The position numbers and the translations under genes are program-made. The notes below the pieces were generated by a model, which had not been told where the DNA came from, did not search any database, and saw only the letters and a program-made list of their open reading frames with translations. A DNA stretch of 64,000 nt from assembly GCA_023213315.1 (NCBI GenBank), contig JAKCPI010027598.1, positions 20,184-84,183 of the forward strand. Reading direction: 5' to 3'. The DNA comes from Euborellia annulipes. Taxonomy: Eukaryota > Arthropoda > Insecta > Dermaptera > Anisolabididae. Shown piece after piece: positions 21,219-33,375 of the stretch; positions within the stretch are counted from its first letter, which is position 1; the number at the start of each line of letters is the position of its first letter.

Positions 21219-24200
21219 AAATTGTATTAAATTTACATATATTATAATTTTTTTATTAACAGTATTTTCAGTGAAATAGAATGAACATAGAATAATGTGA
21301 AGAGATCAGAAGTCTCGTTTTAACCTCAAAATTATTTTTCTCATCCTCAAAAGTATTTGAAATTTTTATATCTTAAAATTAAATTTCCATTTTTTTTTTT
21401 TTTTTTTTTAAATTATATGGGCGAGGAAAGAAATGGAATTATTGTAATTAGGCAGTAATTTAATGATAACGTACCTTTTCTGTATTTATTTGAAATGGCG
21501 ATAGAGAAACGTGCATTGGTGACCACTAATAGGTGAAGAGTCTCTTACTGCATCACCTCAGCTACTTGATCATAGGGAGAGGAGTCTCTTCACTGTCAAT
21601 TGCAAAACTTAAATCCATCATTCCTCCGTTGCTAGAAAAACAATTAATTAAAAATAACAAATTCACAAAATTTGAAACCCCACAAAAATGAAAAAAAAAA
21701 ATTTCCACCCCGGGGAACACGCTTGATAAGTTTGTTGATGATAAAAACGAGTTAACTGAGCTTAGGTTGGGCATTTCTTTTTCTTCCTTCATGCCCACAC
21801 TTGACTTCCTTTCGGGGGGCCGGTTTCATTAAAATATCCCATTTTTGAGAGCTATTTCTTATTTTTTTTAGTTTCCAGCGGTCACAATTTTGAAGCTATC
21901 GACCTCAATTTTTTTTTTTTAATTAAAGCTATTTAAAATATCTACAACTTATAGAAGCCCTTTTTTTAATTTTGAGAAAAAAAAAAATTTTGATTAATCA
22001 CATTAAATAAAAGATATTTTTAAAAAATTCGCTCTATATCTTATAGATAATTAAATTAGTAATCATTGTGTTAAAAAATAATTTATTTTTTGTTTTTAAT
22101 TAGTTAGTTGAAATCTTTCAAATGAAATAGAATAAAACGCTTGTTTCCCAATGGGGAAAACTAACGCCATCTCTTGCCGCCTAGAGTAACCAGATTCTGA
22201 ATCGGCCAATAACGGTTTTTTGAGATGCGCACCTTAATGAGATTTGTCTTAATAATTTTTTTATTTTTTGAAAATAAAAAAAAAAAAGGTTAATGAAAAG
22301 CTGGAGATATTTTAAATATATTTCATTTTAAAAGTTTAAAATTGTTATGGAAGAACAAACTAGCTATTTTTTGAATTTATAAAATGAAATTAGAATAGAG
22401 GATTTATTAAAAGGAATAATAATAAAAAAAAGAAATAACAAAAAAATTCCATTTTATTTTTTTAAATACAAAACTTATAAATAAATAACAGTCATTGCAG
22501 TTTGTACGAATATATCGAATTTTCACATTTATATAACAATAATCAGAAAAGGATCCCCCCGGGAGGTTTTTTTTTTTTTTAGAAATTTTAAAATAAAAAA
22601 AAAACATTCACTTTAATTATTTTAATTTTTATAAATGATGCCTTTATTAAGTTGCAAACTTTACAAAACTTTCCATACACCTCAGTTAGACTATTATATG
22701 TGAAAAAAAAATCATTTTTTTTTAACTCAAAGGTAAAGCGTGTTCTTTTTTACTATATCGACCATTTGTTATCTGTCAGATAAGTTTGTTAGTTGAACTA
22801 GATGTGAAGCAACACCTTATTGTGTTATTTTTATTTGAATAAAATAAAATTATTTTCTTTATAATTGGAGTTTTATTTTCTTTTTTAAGAATTATTCAAT
22901 ACTGTTTTTTTTTTAATTCATAAGGGATTATTCAGACAGAGAGTTATAATTTTTTTAATGACTTATTAAAAAATTATCGTAATTAATTTTTTTGTTATCA
23001 AGCAAAATACAAAAAAACAATCTGTCCCAATAATCTTTAATTTTTTTTTAAATTTAAAAATGATTATTATTAATCACATATTAATTAAGAAATTTTTGAA
23101 ATAAGCTTAGATGATTTATTTAAAAACCAACTGCCAAATTAGTTCAGCATTCTTGTAATAGATGGCAGGCTAGTCTAACAGCCGATCCTCTAATAGCCTA
23201 TATTTATATATTTTTATGCTTTTATAAAAGATACATAATATATAATAACATTTATAAAGTAGGCCTATTTATTGTTAAAAGATCAATGTTCGCACGCCTG
23301 TGACGTGTTATTTCAGAGGTTAACAAAAATTTACAGATTTTTATTTTATTTATTTTAATATAAATACATGATTTTTTTTTTACAACTATATTATAGCGTT
23401 CATACTGCAAACCTAGATTTCCGAAATAAGTCGGAGATGTCAAATGAAAAGAGCCGGAGACATTTTCTATACAAAATTCATATCATTTGACTTTTTATTT
23501 TGTATTTTTTATTTAAATACCAATCTCGTTCGGCCTTTTTTTTAATGTACGAATCTCATTCGAACTTTTTTTTTTTTTAGAAATTTTTCTCCAAATTTAT
23601 AATAAAAAATTAAATTATTATGAAATTTCAAAAAAAAAAAAAAAAAAAAAAAGTAATAATAATAAAAGCCAGAGAGTTGGCAGCACTAGTGTATGGTGTT
23701 TGTGATTAGAAAATAAGAAGGTTACAATTTATATATTAATTCATGTATCTATAATATTTTTCAAATAAACTTATTATTTTTCAAGTTTTTATAGAGGCAT
23801 AATAAAATTTTTGAAAAATTTAACATTTAAATGCTTAGCTGATTTTGATTATAAATTTTTTCAAAATATGATTCATATAATCAAATCACCTCTAAATAAA
23901 AACTAAAGTAGATAAATTAAGTTGTACAAAATAAACGAGTGCGAAAGAATAATTTTATATTTGGATCATAATTTCATTTGTTTCATTTTTCTCTTTTTTT
24001 TATAGGGTTGAAATGTCTTGATATATGTTATAGTAACAACATATATATTAAAAAAATCATTTTTTTTTATTATTATTATTATTATAATTCACATGTAGAT
24101 GTAGATCTTCTAACACAAATCTTATGCAAGTTTGTTATTTCAATTCAGAAGACAGAAAGGAGTTGATATCGTCAAAATAATTTTCTTAATTTAATTTTTA

Positions 24201-24313
24201 AATAACAGTTAACGGATAATACATAATAATATTTAGATTGCATTTTCAAAAAATTAAAATAAATTCTATTAAATGCTCTGGTATATTAATTTAAATTTTC
24301 TTTTTCTATACCT
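21219..24313. other. Gene-free A/T-rich region
   Basis: Long low-complexity A/T sequence with poly-A and poly-T runs. Short open frames here (for example 21562-21798 minus and 22407-22607 minus) show no family features. A GGGGGGCCGGTTTCATT phrase near 21815 may mark an old MITE end. Nothing else can be supported. Confidence 0.5.
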
Positions 24314-25271
24314 TGTAAGGGAAAAATGAATTTAATTTGAATAAATTAAAATTAGTGATTGAAAAAAATAACTTTTTTCTAATATTGTGAAATCAAGCCC
24401 CAAGTGTGAGATCATCTATCCCCTTTCCACAAGTGCGTGATGTAATGCAATTCCCCACCCTCGTGATCTCATAGATGATCACAACCACCCCATCCCCCCA
24501 AGCATAAGAAAGGAAAACATGTCGTTCTGACCAAATAAGGACACAAGTCTTGGTGACGATCCCTCACCCCCTGGTTACTCATCGGTGATCACATACATTC
24601 TCCACTTCTGCCCCTATCGTCGAACGCAGAAGAAGGGAGAATGTGCCCTATATAAGGCGCTGGGTCTGAGGGCCCGAGATCATTCGATCAATCAATCTAT
24701 CACCATCCACTGTTCAAGGGGGTCTCTCAGTATTAAACTGGCCCTTGTTCAGTATCTCATTTAAAACCTAATTCAGTCATCTTGGATGCTGAAGCCTTGC
24801 CCATCTAGCTAGGGGGATCTCTAGGTGAATATGCCTGCCCCTTCTAGATAAACTCCTTCATATCTTAAACCATCCAGCAAAATCCATTCAAAAGTTGACT
24901 CCGCACTAAATGGTAAACTCCTAAACATCAAAAGTCTAAAATATTCTGCCAGAACGAGAGGCCAACGGGCACAAAACTCAACATGAAAATTGGATCCTCG
25001 CCACTGACACCCCCAAGATCATCGTCAACAGCCCATGGACCAAATAAATTTCATAAAGATAAGCACAAACAAAATTATAATGAAAATTGTTATCTTTTAA
25101 AATATTGATTCAAAAGTAACAATAAATAAATAACTTGTAAATAAATGTAACAAATCTTTCAGCAACGCGAAGCACCATATTTTAAATTGAATAAATTAAT
25201 TTTGTATGTAAATTTCTAAAACTATTATTTACCTTATTCCCAGCCATCAAACTAACCAATAGCACATTACA
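24314..25271 (+). mobile_element. Solo LTR, TGTAAGG family, copy 1
   Basis: It begins TGTAAGGGAAAAAT and ends AGCACATTACA (TGT...ACA). It is flanked by the 4-bp duplication ACCT on both sides (24310-24313 and 25272-25275). An internal promoter-like TATATAA lies at 24649-24655 within CCCTATATAAGGCGC. Because the LTR carries its own target duplication, it is a solo LTR left by LTR-LTR recombination and not half of an element. A copy of the same family sits at 28671-29638. Confidence 0.88.
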
Positions 25272-25627
25272 ACCTCATGTTTAAACCACCCAGAAATACG
25301 TTAGAATTAGCAACGATTGAAATTCTTCAAACATCCAAAATCAGGTAGATTTCTTTTTTTATGAATTGGTTGGTGGTTGGTTTCGATTACATTGATGTAT
25401 AAAATTAAATCTATATTTGAACTTTGTTACATTACAGAAAATTGTTTTTTGTCCGAAATATAAATTTTTATTATATTTCAGAGAAGAAAGGCTCAAATGG
25501 TCTTTATTTTCTCACCCCTCCACACCTTTGAGAAACCTTTATTTTCACACAAAAAAGGCCGGTTTTCGATGCACAGTCCTGGTATTTATTAATAGATAGA
25601 ATAGATAGAGCAAATTTAATTTAAAAG

Positions 25628-26032
25628 CACCCGATAGGCCTTCCTATGTTCGCCGACTAAAAGGGAAGAGGTACCACCCAAAATACTATACTATATACCC
25701 ACTATTAAACACAGAGGGGGTAATATTATGGTATGGTGGATTCCTTCTCTGGTCAAGGCCTAGGTCCCCTTCAACAAATTAAAGACACAATGACGGGATC
25801 GATGTATAGAGATATTCTCAGTGACGTCATGTTGCCATATGCCGAAGAGAACATGCCCTTGCTGTGGCGTTATCAACACGACAATGACCCCAAACACAAA
25901 TCCCGCATTGTGACCACATGGCTTCAGGAAGCGGGAGTGAAAGTTTTAAACTGGGCATCACAATCTCTAGATCTCAATCCAATTGAGATTCTGTGGGATT
26001 TTGTGCATCGGCGGGTATGCGGCACAAACTAA
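25628..26032 (+). pseudogene. Tc1-like transposase fragment
   Basis: After a frame change near 25720 the open frame shows GLGPLQQI, YRDIL...MLPYAEE, then the DNDPKHKSR motif with the second catalytic Asp, then WASQSLDLNPIEILWD, where the third acidic residue (Glu) is in the NPIE motif. Upstream, in another frame, is KHRGGNIMVW, the usual segment before the first of these. The N-terminal DNA-binding region and first catalytic Asp are missing and there is at least one frameshift. It encodes only the C-terminal half of a DDE transposase and is inactive. Confidence 0.8.
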
Positions 26033-26134
26033 ATGGTCAATACTTTAAATAAATTTTTTTTTACTTTCCCATTCAAAATTAGGGATTCATTTTCACAAAA
26101 AAACGCTAATATCATACCTGTAGATCTGGTATTA

Positions 26135-27180
26135 CCAGGTCTATGCAGATGAAAGTGCCCTGTGTTTCACTAGCTGAAACACCACATGTTTTAATTTCCG
26201 AACCATCTCAAATGACCTTGTCGCTTCATCTGTCATCAACATTCAATTCACACTTTGTTGAGTTTCACACAACAACATAGTTTTTTCTGGTGTTAAAAAT
26301 GTCGAATTTTGTTCCTGAAAGTGCTCATTTGCGGAAAGCAATAATTTTCTGCTTTCATTTGAAGAAAACAGTTGCAGAATCTCATCGAATGCTTGTAGAA
26401 GCTTACGGGGGCCATGCTTTCAGTGAATCGAATTGCAAAAAGTGGTTTCGTAAGTTTCGTGATGGTGATTTTGATGTGAGAAACGAAGAACGTGGGCATG
26501 CACCAAAAAAGTTTGAGGACAACGAATTGCAAGCACTTTTGGACGAAGATGATGGTCAAACACAACAGCAGCTCGCAGAACAATTAAATGTTGACCAGTC
26601 AACGGTTTCCAGACGTTTAAAAGCCATGGGAAAGATTTATAAGGTCGGTAGATGGGTGCCACATGAACTCACTGAAAGACAACAAGAAAACCGAAAAATT
26701 GCTTGCGAATTGCTGCTCGCCAGGCATGAAAGAAAGAGTTTTTTGCATCGAATCATCACTGGCGATGAAAAGTGGATATATTTCAAAAATCCCAAACGCA
26801 AAAAATCATGTGTGAGGCCCGGCCAACCTGTTCAATCGACGCCAAGACCGGATCGCTTCGGCCGAAAGACAATGCTCTGTATTTTCTGGGATCAGCGTGG
26901 TGTTATCTGGTATGAACTCTTAAAACCAGGTGAAACAGTTACTGGTGCACGCTACCAACAACAATTGACCGATTTGAATCGTGCTGTGCATGCTAAACGT
27001 CCCGAATATGCACTTCGTCATGACAAAATAATTTTTCTAGATGACAATGCATCGCCACATCGAACAAGAGACAACCAAAATTTGGTACAGTCGTATAACT
27101 GGGAACCGCTACCTCACCAGACCTTGCACCATCCGACTACTACTTGTTTTCATCGATGGGACACGCTCTTAACGATTCGA
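26135..27180 (+). mobile_element. Mariner element copy 1, 5' part with terminal repeat
   Basis: The left terminal repeat CCAGGTCTATGCAGATG begins at 26135 after a TA. It matches, in inverse orientation, the right end of the mariner fragment ending at 32384 (one mismatch over 28 bases). Sequence similarity to that second fragment stops at 27180 (GATTCGA), after which unrelated sequence begins, so the 3' part of this copy has been lost. Confidence 0.8.
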
Positions 27181-27234
27181 TACGCAAAGTATTGGAAATT
27201 TTTCATAGCAGTAGCTGAAACTTCTTTCACGTGA
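26299..27234 (+). pseudogene. Mariner transposase, frameshifted
   Basis: From ATG 26299 the frame gives a paired helix-turn-helix region (KTVAESHRML..., WFRKFRDGDFDV), a second HTH (QLNVDQSTVSRRL), the WVPHELTERQ linker, first catalytic Asp in TGDEKW, and second Asp in FLDDNASPH. Just before the third Asp (expected in a SPDLAP-S-DYYLF context) the YSPD codons are missing and the frame shifts, so DYYLF continues only in another frame. Family length is about 345 residues; this open frame reaches 314 with an unrelated tail. It therefore cannot make an active D,D34D enzyme. The same lesion is present in the second copy at 31963-32311. Confidence 0.88.
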
Positions 27235-27237
27235 AGA

Positions 27238-27657
27238 ATGTTTGGAAACGCGAGACAGAGACGAGACAGAGAGAGGATGCGTGCTTTCAATGACCGGAAG
27301 ACCAGTCAGGCGGGGCAACCTGATTACCAAGGAAGGCAGGATGCCTGGTATCAGGAGTCACGGCACGAGGAACCGTTCCGGCCGAAACCGAATAGAGGAG
27401 GAGGAAGTATGGGTCGCGGAAATCCGGACCAAGGTAGATTCGCCGGGCGTGGAAAACCAGCTCAGGAAAGGCAGACTGCTGGATTCCCAGCTAGTGGAAG
27501 AATGAATAGTGGCAGTTTTAAACCATCAACGAGAGAGACACCGCCAAACGACGACAATGTTTATAATTTCGAGGATATGGCGATGATGATCCCTGACAAC
27601 ACGACCAGCCTGGTAAACGCAGATCACACTGGATTTCAAAGTGGAGGAGTGCTATAG
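27238..27657 (+). CDS. Unrecognised Arg/Gly/Gln-rich ORF (retro-gag-like?)
   Basis: A 139-codon frame starts just after the broken mariner. It is rich in Arg, Gly, Gln and Pro (RGGG-type runs around residues 50-80) and ends with an acidic, hydrophobic tail. Its base composition is more G/C-rich than the flanks, supporting real past coding use. Low-complexity basic proteins like this occur as nucleocapsid-like tails of retroelement gag, but there is no zinc knuckle. A second open frame follows at about 27650-27785. Identity unknown; likely part of a degraded retroelement. Confidence 0.35.
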   Translation: MFGNARQRRDRERMRAFNDRKTSQAGQPDYQGRQDAWYQESRHEEPFRPKPNRGGGSMGRGNPDQGRFAGRGKPAQERQTAGFPASGRMNSGSFKPSTRETPPNDDNVYNFEDMAMMIPDNTTSLVNADHTGFQSGGVL

Positions 27658-27789
27658 CACAATCAGATCAGTAAATTCTCGGATTGGCCGGGAACTACCA
27701 CTAAGTGTGTTCCAACATGCCATGTCCGAAGTTTTTTGGGCATTTGTGATAGGCATGGCGTACAAGGACGGTGTTTTAATTTAGTTTTA

Positions 27790-28666
27790 AGGATAATTCA
27801 ATCAAGATATTAGGAAAATTAAAAATAATAAAATCAAAAAGAAATTTAGAATAAAATTTGAGTTTATTAAAACCAAATAAGAAAAATAATTTTTTTTTTA
27901 AAAACAAAATTAAGTCGTAGTACGAAATTTTGTTTCTTGATAACAGAAAGTCAAAGTCGAAAAAAAAAGCAATTTGAGCGTAGTCAAACTGAACCAAAAG
28001 ATAAAAGAAATTTGGAATTAATTTTTTTTTTAAATCAAAACAAATGAATAATTTAATATAAAAGTTTTAATTATCAAATAAAGGAATAATAACACAATTA
28101 TTAATATACAAAAAAAAAGAATTAATAAAGCTCAAATACACAAATAAATTTAAACAAATAAACAAAACGAAGTTAAGAAGAAAAGAGAGAATAGAAATAA
28201 AGAGAATATTAAGAAGTTAAGAAGGAAGAAATAAGAGAAAATAAGATAAAGATAAGAGAAGTTAGGAAAATAATTTTTTTTAAAACCAAACACACAGTTA
28301 TACACAACACAAAGTTTTTTTTTTTTTTAAATAATAAAATTGATAATTAAACGAAAACAGAACCCAAAAGGGAAAATAAGCAAATAATCAAAATAAAATA
28401 AATCCAGATAAATAAGAAATAAATCTTTTAAATAAAAGTTTCAGTAAAAATAAATCAAACTTAAAATCAAACAACAATTTTTAATTTAGTAATAAGGAAC
28501 AAGAAACAAATAATTTTTTTAATAAAACAATTTAATAAAACAAACCAAATCCGAGTATCTCTGATTGAATAATTCTTAATTTTTTTTATAAATAAGGCTT
28601 TTCAAACAATATCAAATAATATCAAATAATTACAATTTCAAACAAATTATTTCAATAATAACAAAT
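27790..28666. other. A-rich gene-free spacer
   Basis: Almost pure A/T with AAAT/TAAA runs and purine-rich stretches (28190-28260). No gene or element boundary can be supported. Confidence 0.5.
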
Positions 28667-28670
28667 AACC

Positions 28671-29638
28671 TGTAAGGGAAAAATATATTTAATTTAAATA
28701 ATTAAAATCAGTGATTGAAAAAAATAAAAACTTTTCTAATATTGTGAAATCAAGCCCCAAGTGTGAGATCATCTATCCCCTTTCCACAAGTGCATGATGT
28801 AATGCAACCCCCCACCCTCATGATCTCATCGATGATCTCAACCTCCCCATTCCTCCAAGATAAAGAAAACATTTCGTTCTGACCAAATAAGGGCACAAGA
28901 CTTGGTGACGATTCCTCACCCCCTGGTTACTCATCGGTGATGACATACATTCTCCAGTTCTGCCCCTATCGTCCAACGCAGAAGAAGGGAGAATGTGCCC
29001 TATATAAGGCGCTGGGTCTGAGGGCCCCAAAGATTCGATCATTATGATTCGAACCCACACAACCATCCACTGTTCAAGGGGGGTCTCTTTTCGGCATTCC
29101 GCCGGCCCTTGTTCAGTATCTCACTTATTCCTAATTCAGTCATCTTGGATGCTGAAACCTTGCCCATCTAGCTAGGGGGATCTCTAGGTGAATATGCCTG
29201 CCCCTACTAGATAAACTCCTTCATATCTGAAACCATCCAGCAAAAATCCATTCTAAAGTTGACTCCGCACTAAATGGGTGCAAAATCTCCTAAACATCAA
29301 GCAGTACCATATTCTGCCAGAACGAGGGGCCAACGGGCCCAACACTCTTCTTGGATGCTGGACCCTTGCCACTGATAACCCCCCAAGATAATCGTCAGCA
29401 GCCATGGACCAAATAATTATCTACAGATAAGCACACTTTTGTAAAAAAAATTGTAATCTTTTAAAAGTAATATTGATTCAAAGGTAAAATTAAATCTTGT
29501 CAAATATATTTGTATAAAAAAAAATCTTTCAGCAATGCGAAGCACCCATTATTTAAATTAAAGTAAATTTATATGTAAATTACTAAATTTTATTTACCTT
29601 ATTCCCAGCCATTTAAAACTAACCAATAGCACATTACA
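28671..29638 (+). mobile_element. Solo LTR, TGTAAGG family, copy 2
   Basis: Same family as 24314-25271: begins TGTAAGGGAAAAAT, ends AGCACATTACA. It is flanked by its own 4-bp duplication AACC (28667-28670 and 29639-29642), different from that of copy 1. The TATATAA box is conserved near 29001. The two LTRs therefore represent separate insertions and do not bound one element. Confidence 0.88.
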
Positions 29639-29825
29639 AACCTCTTTAACCAAATACCGAATTTGTCAATTCTCAATCACGTCACATACTACAGAAAAGA
29701 ACGGGGTAAAAGTCACCATCCTGTTGGTCCCTTTTGCCAAAATCAATTTACTAGAGTATTTTTCAAAATTTAATTTTTTATTATTTTTTTAAATTCAGAT
29801 TAGCTTCAACTTCTAACATATCCAT

Positions 29826-30487
29826 TGTTGTGCCTGAAAATTTTTGAATAATTATAATTAATAATTTAATATAATTAAAGGAAGTCTGACTATATCAAAT
29901 AAATGATGACTCGCAGTCTAGACATAAGATATATCAAATAAATGATGACTCGCAGTTTAGACATAAGAAAGATCTAATTCTTTCCCACCGATAATAAAAA
30001 TAATTATCAGCAATATCATATGGCACCTGGGAAAGAAAAACAAGAGAGACTTCTCACGATATTTGAAACTGCCAAATGGCTAAAGACGAGCACTAGGCAA
30101 CATGAACTGCCAGGTTGCATATAAACGTCATCAAAATTTATAAAGAGTAAGCATTTACCGTGGGACCTTATGTCCCCACCATCAATCAGGTGCTATATAA
30201 GCTCCCAGTCAGAAAGAGACATCAGCCTTTTGACTCCCGACTCACGGGCAAGTACACGTATATGTTTTATAATATAACCTCCTCTCTAGTATCACGAATG
30301 TACCCATTTATACATCTAAATTTATAATAAAATTATTATAAATTAAACAACATCTTTTATTATTTGACCTGGTTCCGAGTAACCAAGAGAATACTCGGTG
30401 GTGGCGGCAAACTACTACAAGAAGAACATCCAAGACCACAACTGGACATCACGAGATAGCGGACATAACAAGTTAGCGGCCATAACA
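29826..30487 (+). mobile_element. Solo LTR, TGTTGTG family, copy A
   Basis: It begins TGTTGTGCCTGAAAA and ends GGCCATAACA, with 4-bp duplications CCAT at 29822-29825 and 30488-30491. It has a TATA box (TATATAA at 30194-30200) preceded by TATGTCCCCACCATC, poly-A-like AATAAAATT near 30327, and a GGTGGTGGCGGCAA segment near the 3' end. Related copies occur at 51050-53008 and, partially, near 34110-34510 and 46440-46860. Confidence 0.85.
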
Positions 30488-30639
30488 CCATAAAATCCTT
30501 ATCCAAATACCTTAACAATACTAAGTTGCTGAATACTAACATAATTAACATCTCAATAAATCAAAGTAACAAGTAACAAATTCCCATCCTAACCTATCGT
30601 ATCCCAAGTATCCAATCCTCCTACACCAACTAACAAAAT

Positions 30640-31051
30640 TAGATTTTTTATTTTTTTTCTTTTCGGCACAAATCAAAACATACTCAAGTTTAACAGATTT
30701 TGGAGAGGGGGATCAGTGAGATTGTGACTGTTACCCCTGCCTGCTCTGGTCAAATATTTTTTTTAAATTTTTTTTAATATAATTGTACAGCAAGAGGAAA
30801 TCTCACCGGAGATTCAAACATCAAGATTAATTTCAATTGTAAAATTATCTCAAGAGAAATAAAACAACTATTTTTTTTTTTATCCTTCAAATTCTGTTTA
30901 CTTGTGGTCAAACCTGAATCATCCTTTTGTGGCACCCTATCACCTCGTAAGCGGATTCAGCCGGAGTGCCTGGGACCAACTACAGGTAAGCAGAAGCTGA
31001 AGGGTTGGAGGTCCCGACCACGGGCCATCCACCGTTAGCGAAGTCGTAACA
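30640..31051 (+). repeat. 3' part of an LTR ending CGAAGTCGTAACA
   Basis: The terminal portion GGAGGTCCCGACCA...CGGGCCATCCACCGTT...GAAGTCGTAACA matches 50755-50811, and GCAAGAGGAAATCTCA (30791) matches 50504. No 5' end with a matching duplication is identifiable, so this is a truncated LTR. Confidence 0.5.
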
Positions 31052-31055
31052 TTAT

Positions 31056-31955
31056 ATTACGTAAAGGACCCGGCAATATAATTAATAGACTCGTTACAAT
31101 ATATTTAATGAAATAATAAATTAATAATTTTATAAATATGAGTTTTATATCAAAATAGAGATTACATGCATAGAGAGGCGATATCTAATTAAAAAAACAA
31201 CACATACTCCTTCTTTATAAACTTTCCCTACTGAACGCGTTCAGAACTCAAATTTTTAAGCCTATGATAAAAAACATTGCAATATACAACCTATGATTTT
31301 TTTTTCCTTTCTTTTTTTTTATAATAATATATAAATATTTTAATATAAATAATAAAATAAGTGAAGATGATATGGTTACAATTTATTAACGTTTATGATG
31401 AGGTGATGGAAAAGTTCGAAACGCCAATAACAAAATTTACTCATTTGAATATAAATATGTTGATGATGATAATCTATTACCGAGAAGTCTTTAAAATTAT
31501 AATATACAGTATACTTTTTTTTTAAATTACATTTATTAAAAGATAAATGGTCAAGATGAAGACTGGACCCCCAGTTCCAGGAACGGCAAGGCCCGGCAAA
31601 GGCCTTATATCTCTCGAAACTATTATCAGTAGACGAGAAGATCATATTCGGGTGCCTTTCAGATAATGGTTCAATAAGACCGATTTGCTTTATCATTCGA
31701 CACTACGGAAATACAAAATTATGATATCGAATTTAATTTTCAACAATATAAAGAGTTTAAATTACTTACCAGCGCCGGTCCCGAAACAACTCAGGCCCCC
31801 CCCCAAAAGAATGGTCTCCTCTCTCTCTCACTCTCTCTCACTCAGGAGGATTTGTGGATTGGGTGGCCAGGTGTCACCACCTGTCAGGAAGACTACCTGG
31901 TAGGTTTTGAGGAGCGAATTTCCAATGATAAATAAATTGAAATAAAAATTCAAAT
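31056..31955. other. Gene-free spacer
   Basis: A/T-rich sequence with no supported gene. It contains a short CTCTCTCACTCTCTCTC tract at about 31820-31842 and a C-run near 31797. Confidence 0.45.
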
Positions 31956-31962
31956 TTCAATG

Positions 31963-32384
31963 TTACACCGTGCTGGGCATGCTAAACGTCCCGAATATGC
32001 ACTTTGTCATGACAAAATAATTTTTCTAGATGACATTGCATCGCCATATCAAACAAGAGACAACCAAAATTTGGTACAGTCGTATAACTGGGAACCGGTA
32101 CCTCACCAGACCTTGCACCGACTACTACTTGTTTTCATCGATGGGACACGCTCTTAACGATTCGAGCTTCAATTCTTACGAAGGAGTGCAAAAATGGCTC
32201 GATGAATGGATCGCTGACAAAAACGAACAATTTTTCTGGCGCGGTATCCATAAATTGCCTGAGAGATGGGCAAGATGTGTAGCTAGCGAGGGAAATTATT
32301 TTGAAGAATAAATTTGTAACAGTTTTCGTAAAATAAACATGTAAATTTGAGAAAAAAAAGGCACTTTCATTTGCATAGACCTGG
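31963..32384 (+). pseudogene. Mariner element copy 2, 3' part
   Basis: Starting within the transposase (HAKRPEYAL) it includes the second catalytic Asp region (FLDDIASPY), the same missing-YSPD lesion as the other copy, and then, in the shifted frame from about 32130, DYYLFSSMGHALN through the natural C-terminus (stop at 32309-32311). The right terminal repeat ends CATAGACCTGG at 32384 followed by TA. Over the shared 200 bases the two copies differ at only a few percent of sites. This copy lacks the N-terminal two thirds. Confidence 0.85.
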
Positions 32385-32440
32385 TAAGAATTCTTTAAGA
32401 GAATCCATAGAGCCCTTAATCATTATAATCCATTATATAC

Positions 32441-32842
32441 TGTTACGTTCCACCACCCCTTGAACCCGGGAGGTGGCTCTGCCTGAGCGCTGGCCATCCC
32501 CAGGTAGGGGATGCGAGAGGGGAACACGGGAGAGAGAAGGATCTGAGTATTTTTCAGTCACTCAGTCGACTCAGAACATGTGACGGAGACATGTCAGTCT
32601 CCACCAGATAGTCATATTGAAGGGATCTATATTGCCCTTATTCACCCTATATCTATGTATTCACCAAAAAACCAGAAAAATAAATATAAATAAAAGAAAG
32701 GGAAACGTTTTTCGTCTTTTTCTTTCCACGATTCCCGGAACCTGACTGTGCCTTCTAAGAGACCTGCATTGAGGAAAGAGAACAAAAGGGATTTCCACCT
32801 GCAAGGGCAGCCGCTCGACCTTGGAGGTGCGAAAACGCAACA
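32441..32842 (+). mobile_element. 402-bp solo LTR with ATAC duplication
   Basis: It begins TGTTACGTTCCACCAC and ends AAACGCAACA, flanked by ATAC on both sides (32437-32440 and 32843-32846). The interior contains CTATATCTATG and an AATAAATATAAATAAA poly-A-like region. No internal domain remains, so it is a solo LTR. Confidence 0.85.
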
Positions 32843-32909
32843 ATACAAACGGAGAAATATCGGGTTAAAAGTTGAAAACCCGGATATTCAGACTCAGTTG
32901 CTTTAGTTT

Positions 32910-33290
32910 TGTCAGGCCCTGTATGTGGTGGGAACCCTGAGAAAGAACCGATTGGCAGGATGCTCTTTGCATATCGACGTTTCGTTGAAACAAAGAGGTC
33001 GCGGTACTAATGACTACAGAGTAGAAACTAATGAAAATATATTTATTCTAAAATGGTTTGTTAATAAGGCAGTGCATCTGATATCTTCTTATAAAAGTCA
33101 AGAGCCCGTTGAAAGTGTAAGAAGATGGTCAGTTTCTGCTAAAGAATATGTAGATGTCCCTCGGCCTGCAATAGTGAAATAATATAACACTTTTATGGAA
33201 GGAGTTGATCTGCATGATATGCTGGTTCAGCTATACCGAACAAACATCAAGGGTCGTAGGTTTTACCTGAGGTTTATATTTCATATGGGA
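32910..33290 (+). pseudogene. piggyBac-like transposase, middle/C-terminal fragment
   Basis: The frame reads GTLRKNRLAG, then RG.ND, then LKWFVNKAVHLISS, then VRRWS...Y.DVPRPAIVK, an in-frame TAA at 33180-33182, and continues YNTFMEGVDLHDMLVQLYRT...FYLRF. This order is diagnostic of piggyBac (GT.R.NR, W.DNK.V, KRW...V..P..V..YN..MGGVD..D). The Asp expected in W-x-DNK is Val here and the GGVD motif is EGVD, so a key acidic residue is lost as well as the stop. The frame ends by running into a copy of the small OB-like exon. Confidence 0.85.
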
Positions 33291-33296
33291 GAAGTG

Positions 33297-33375
33297 TCAT
33301 AGAAACTGAAAGTTTCAATGTATTCATGCCAGAAAGAATTAAAAAGCATTTTGATCAGACACTTATAAACCTTTA
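33297..33375 (+). repeat. Third copy of the 'MPERI' exon
   Basis: GTCATAGAAACTGAAAG through CAGACACTTAT matches exon 2 of the small spliced ORF at 33905-34019 and 46232-46346. Here it is fused directly to the tail of the piggyBac fragment, without the first exon. It shows that this exon has moved or been duplicated by itself. Confidence 0.65.

Noticed and set aside
24314..29638. A single full-length LTR retrotransposon bounded by the two TGTAAGG LTRs
   Set aside because: Each LTR has its own distinct 4-bp duplication, and the interior is mariner/Tc1 debris without gag-pol.
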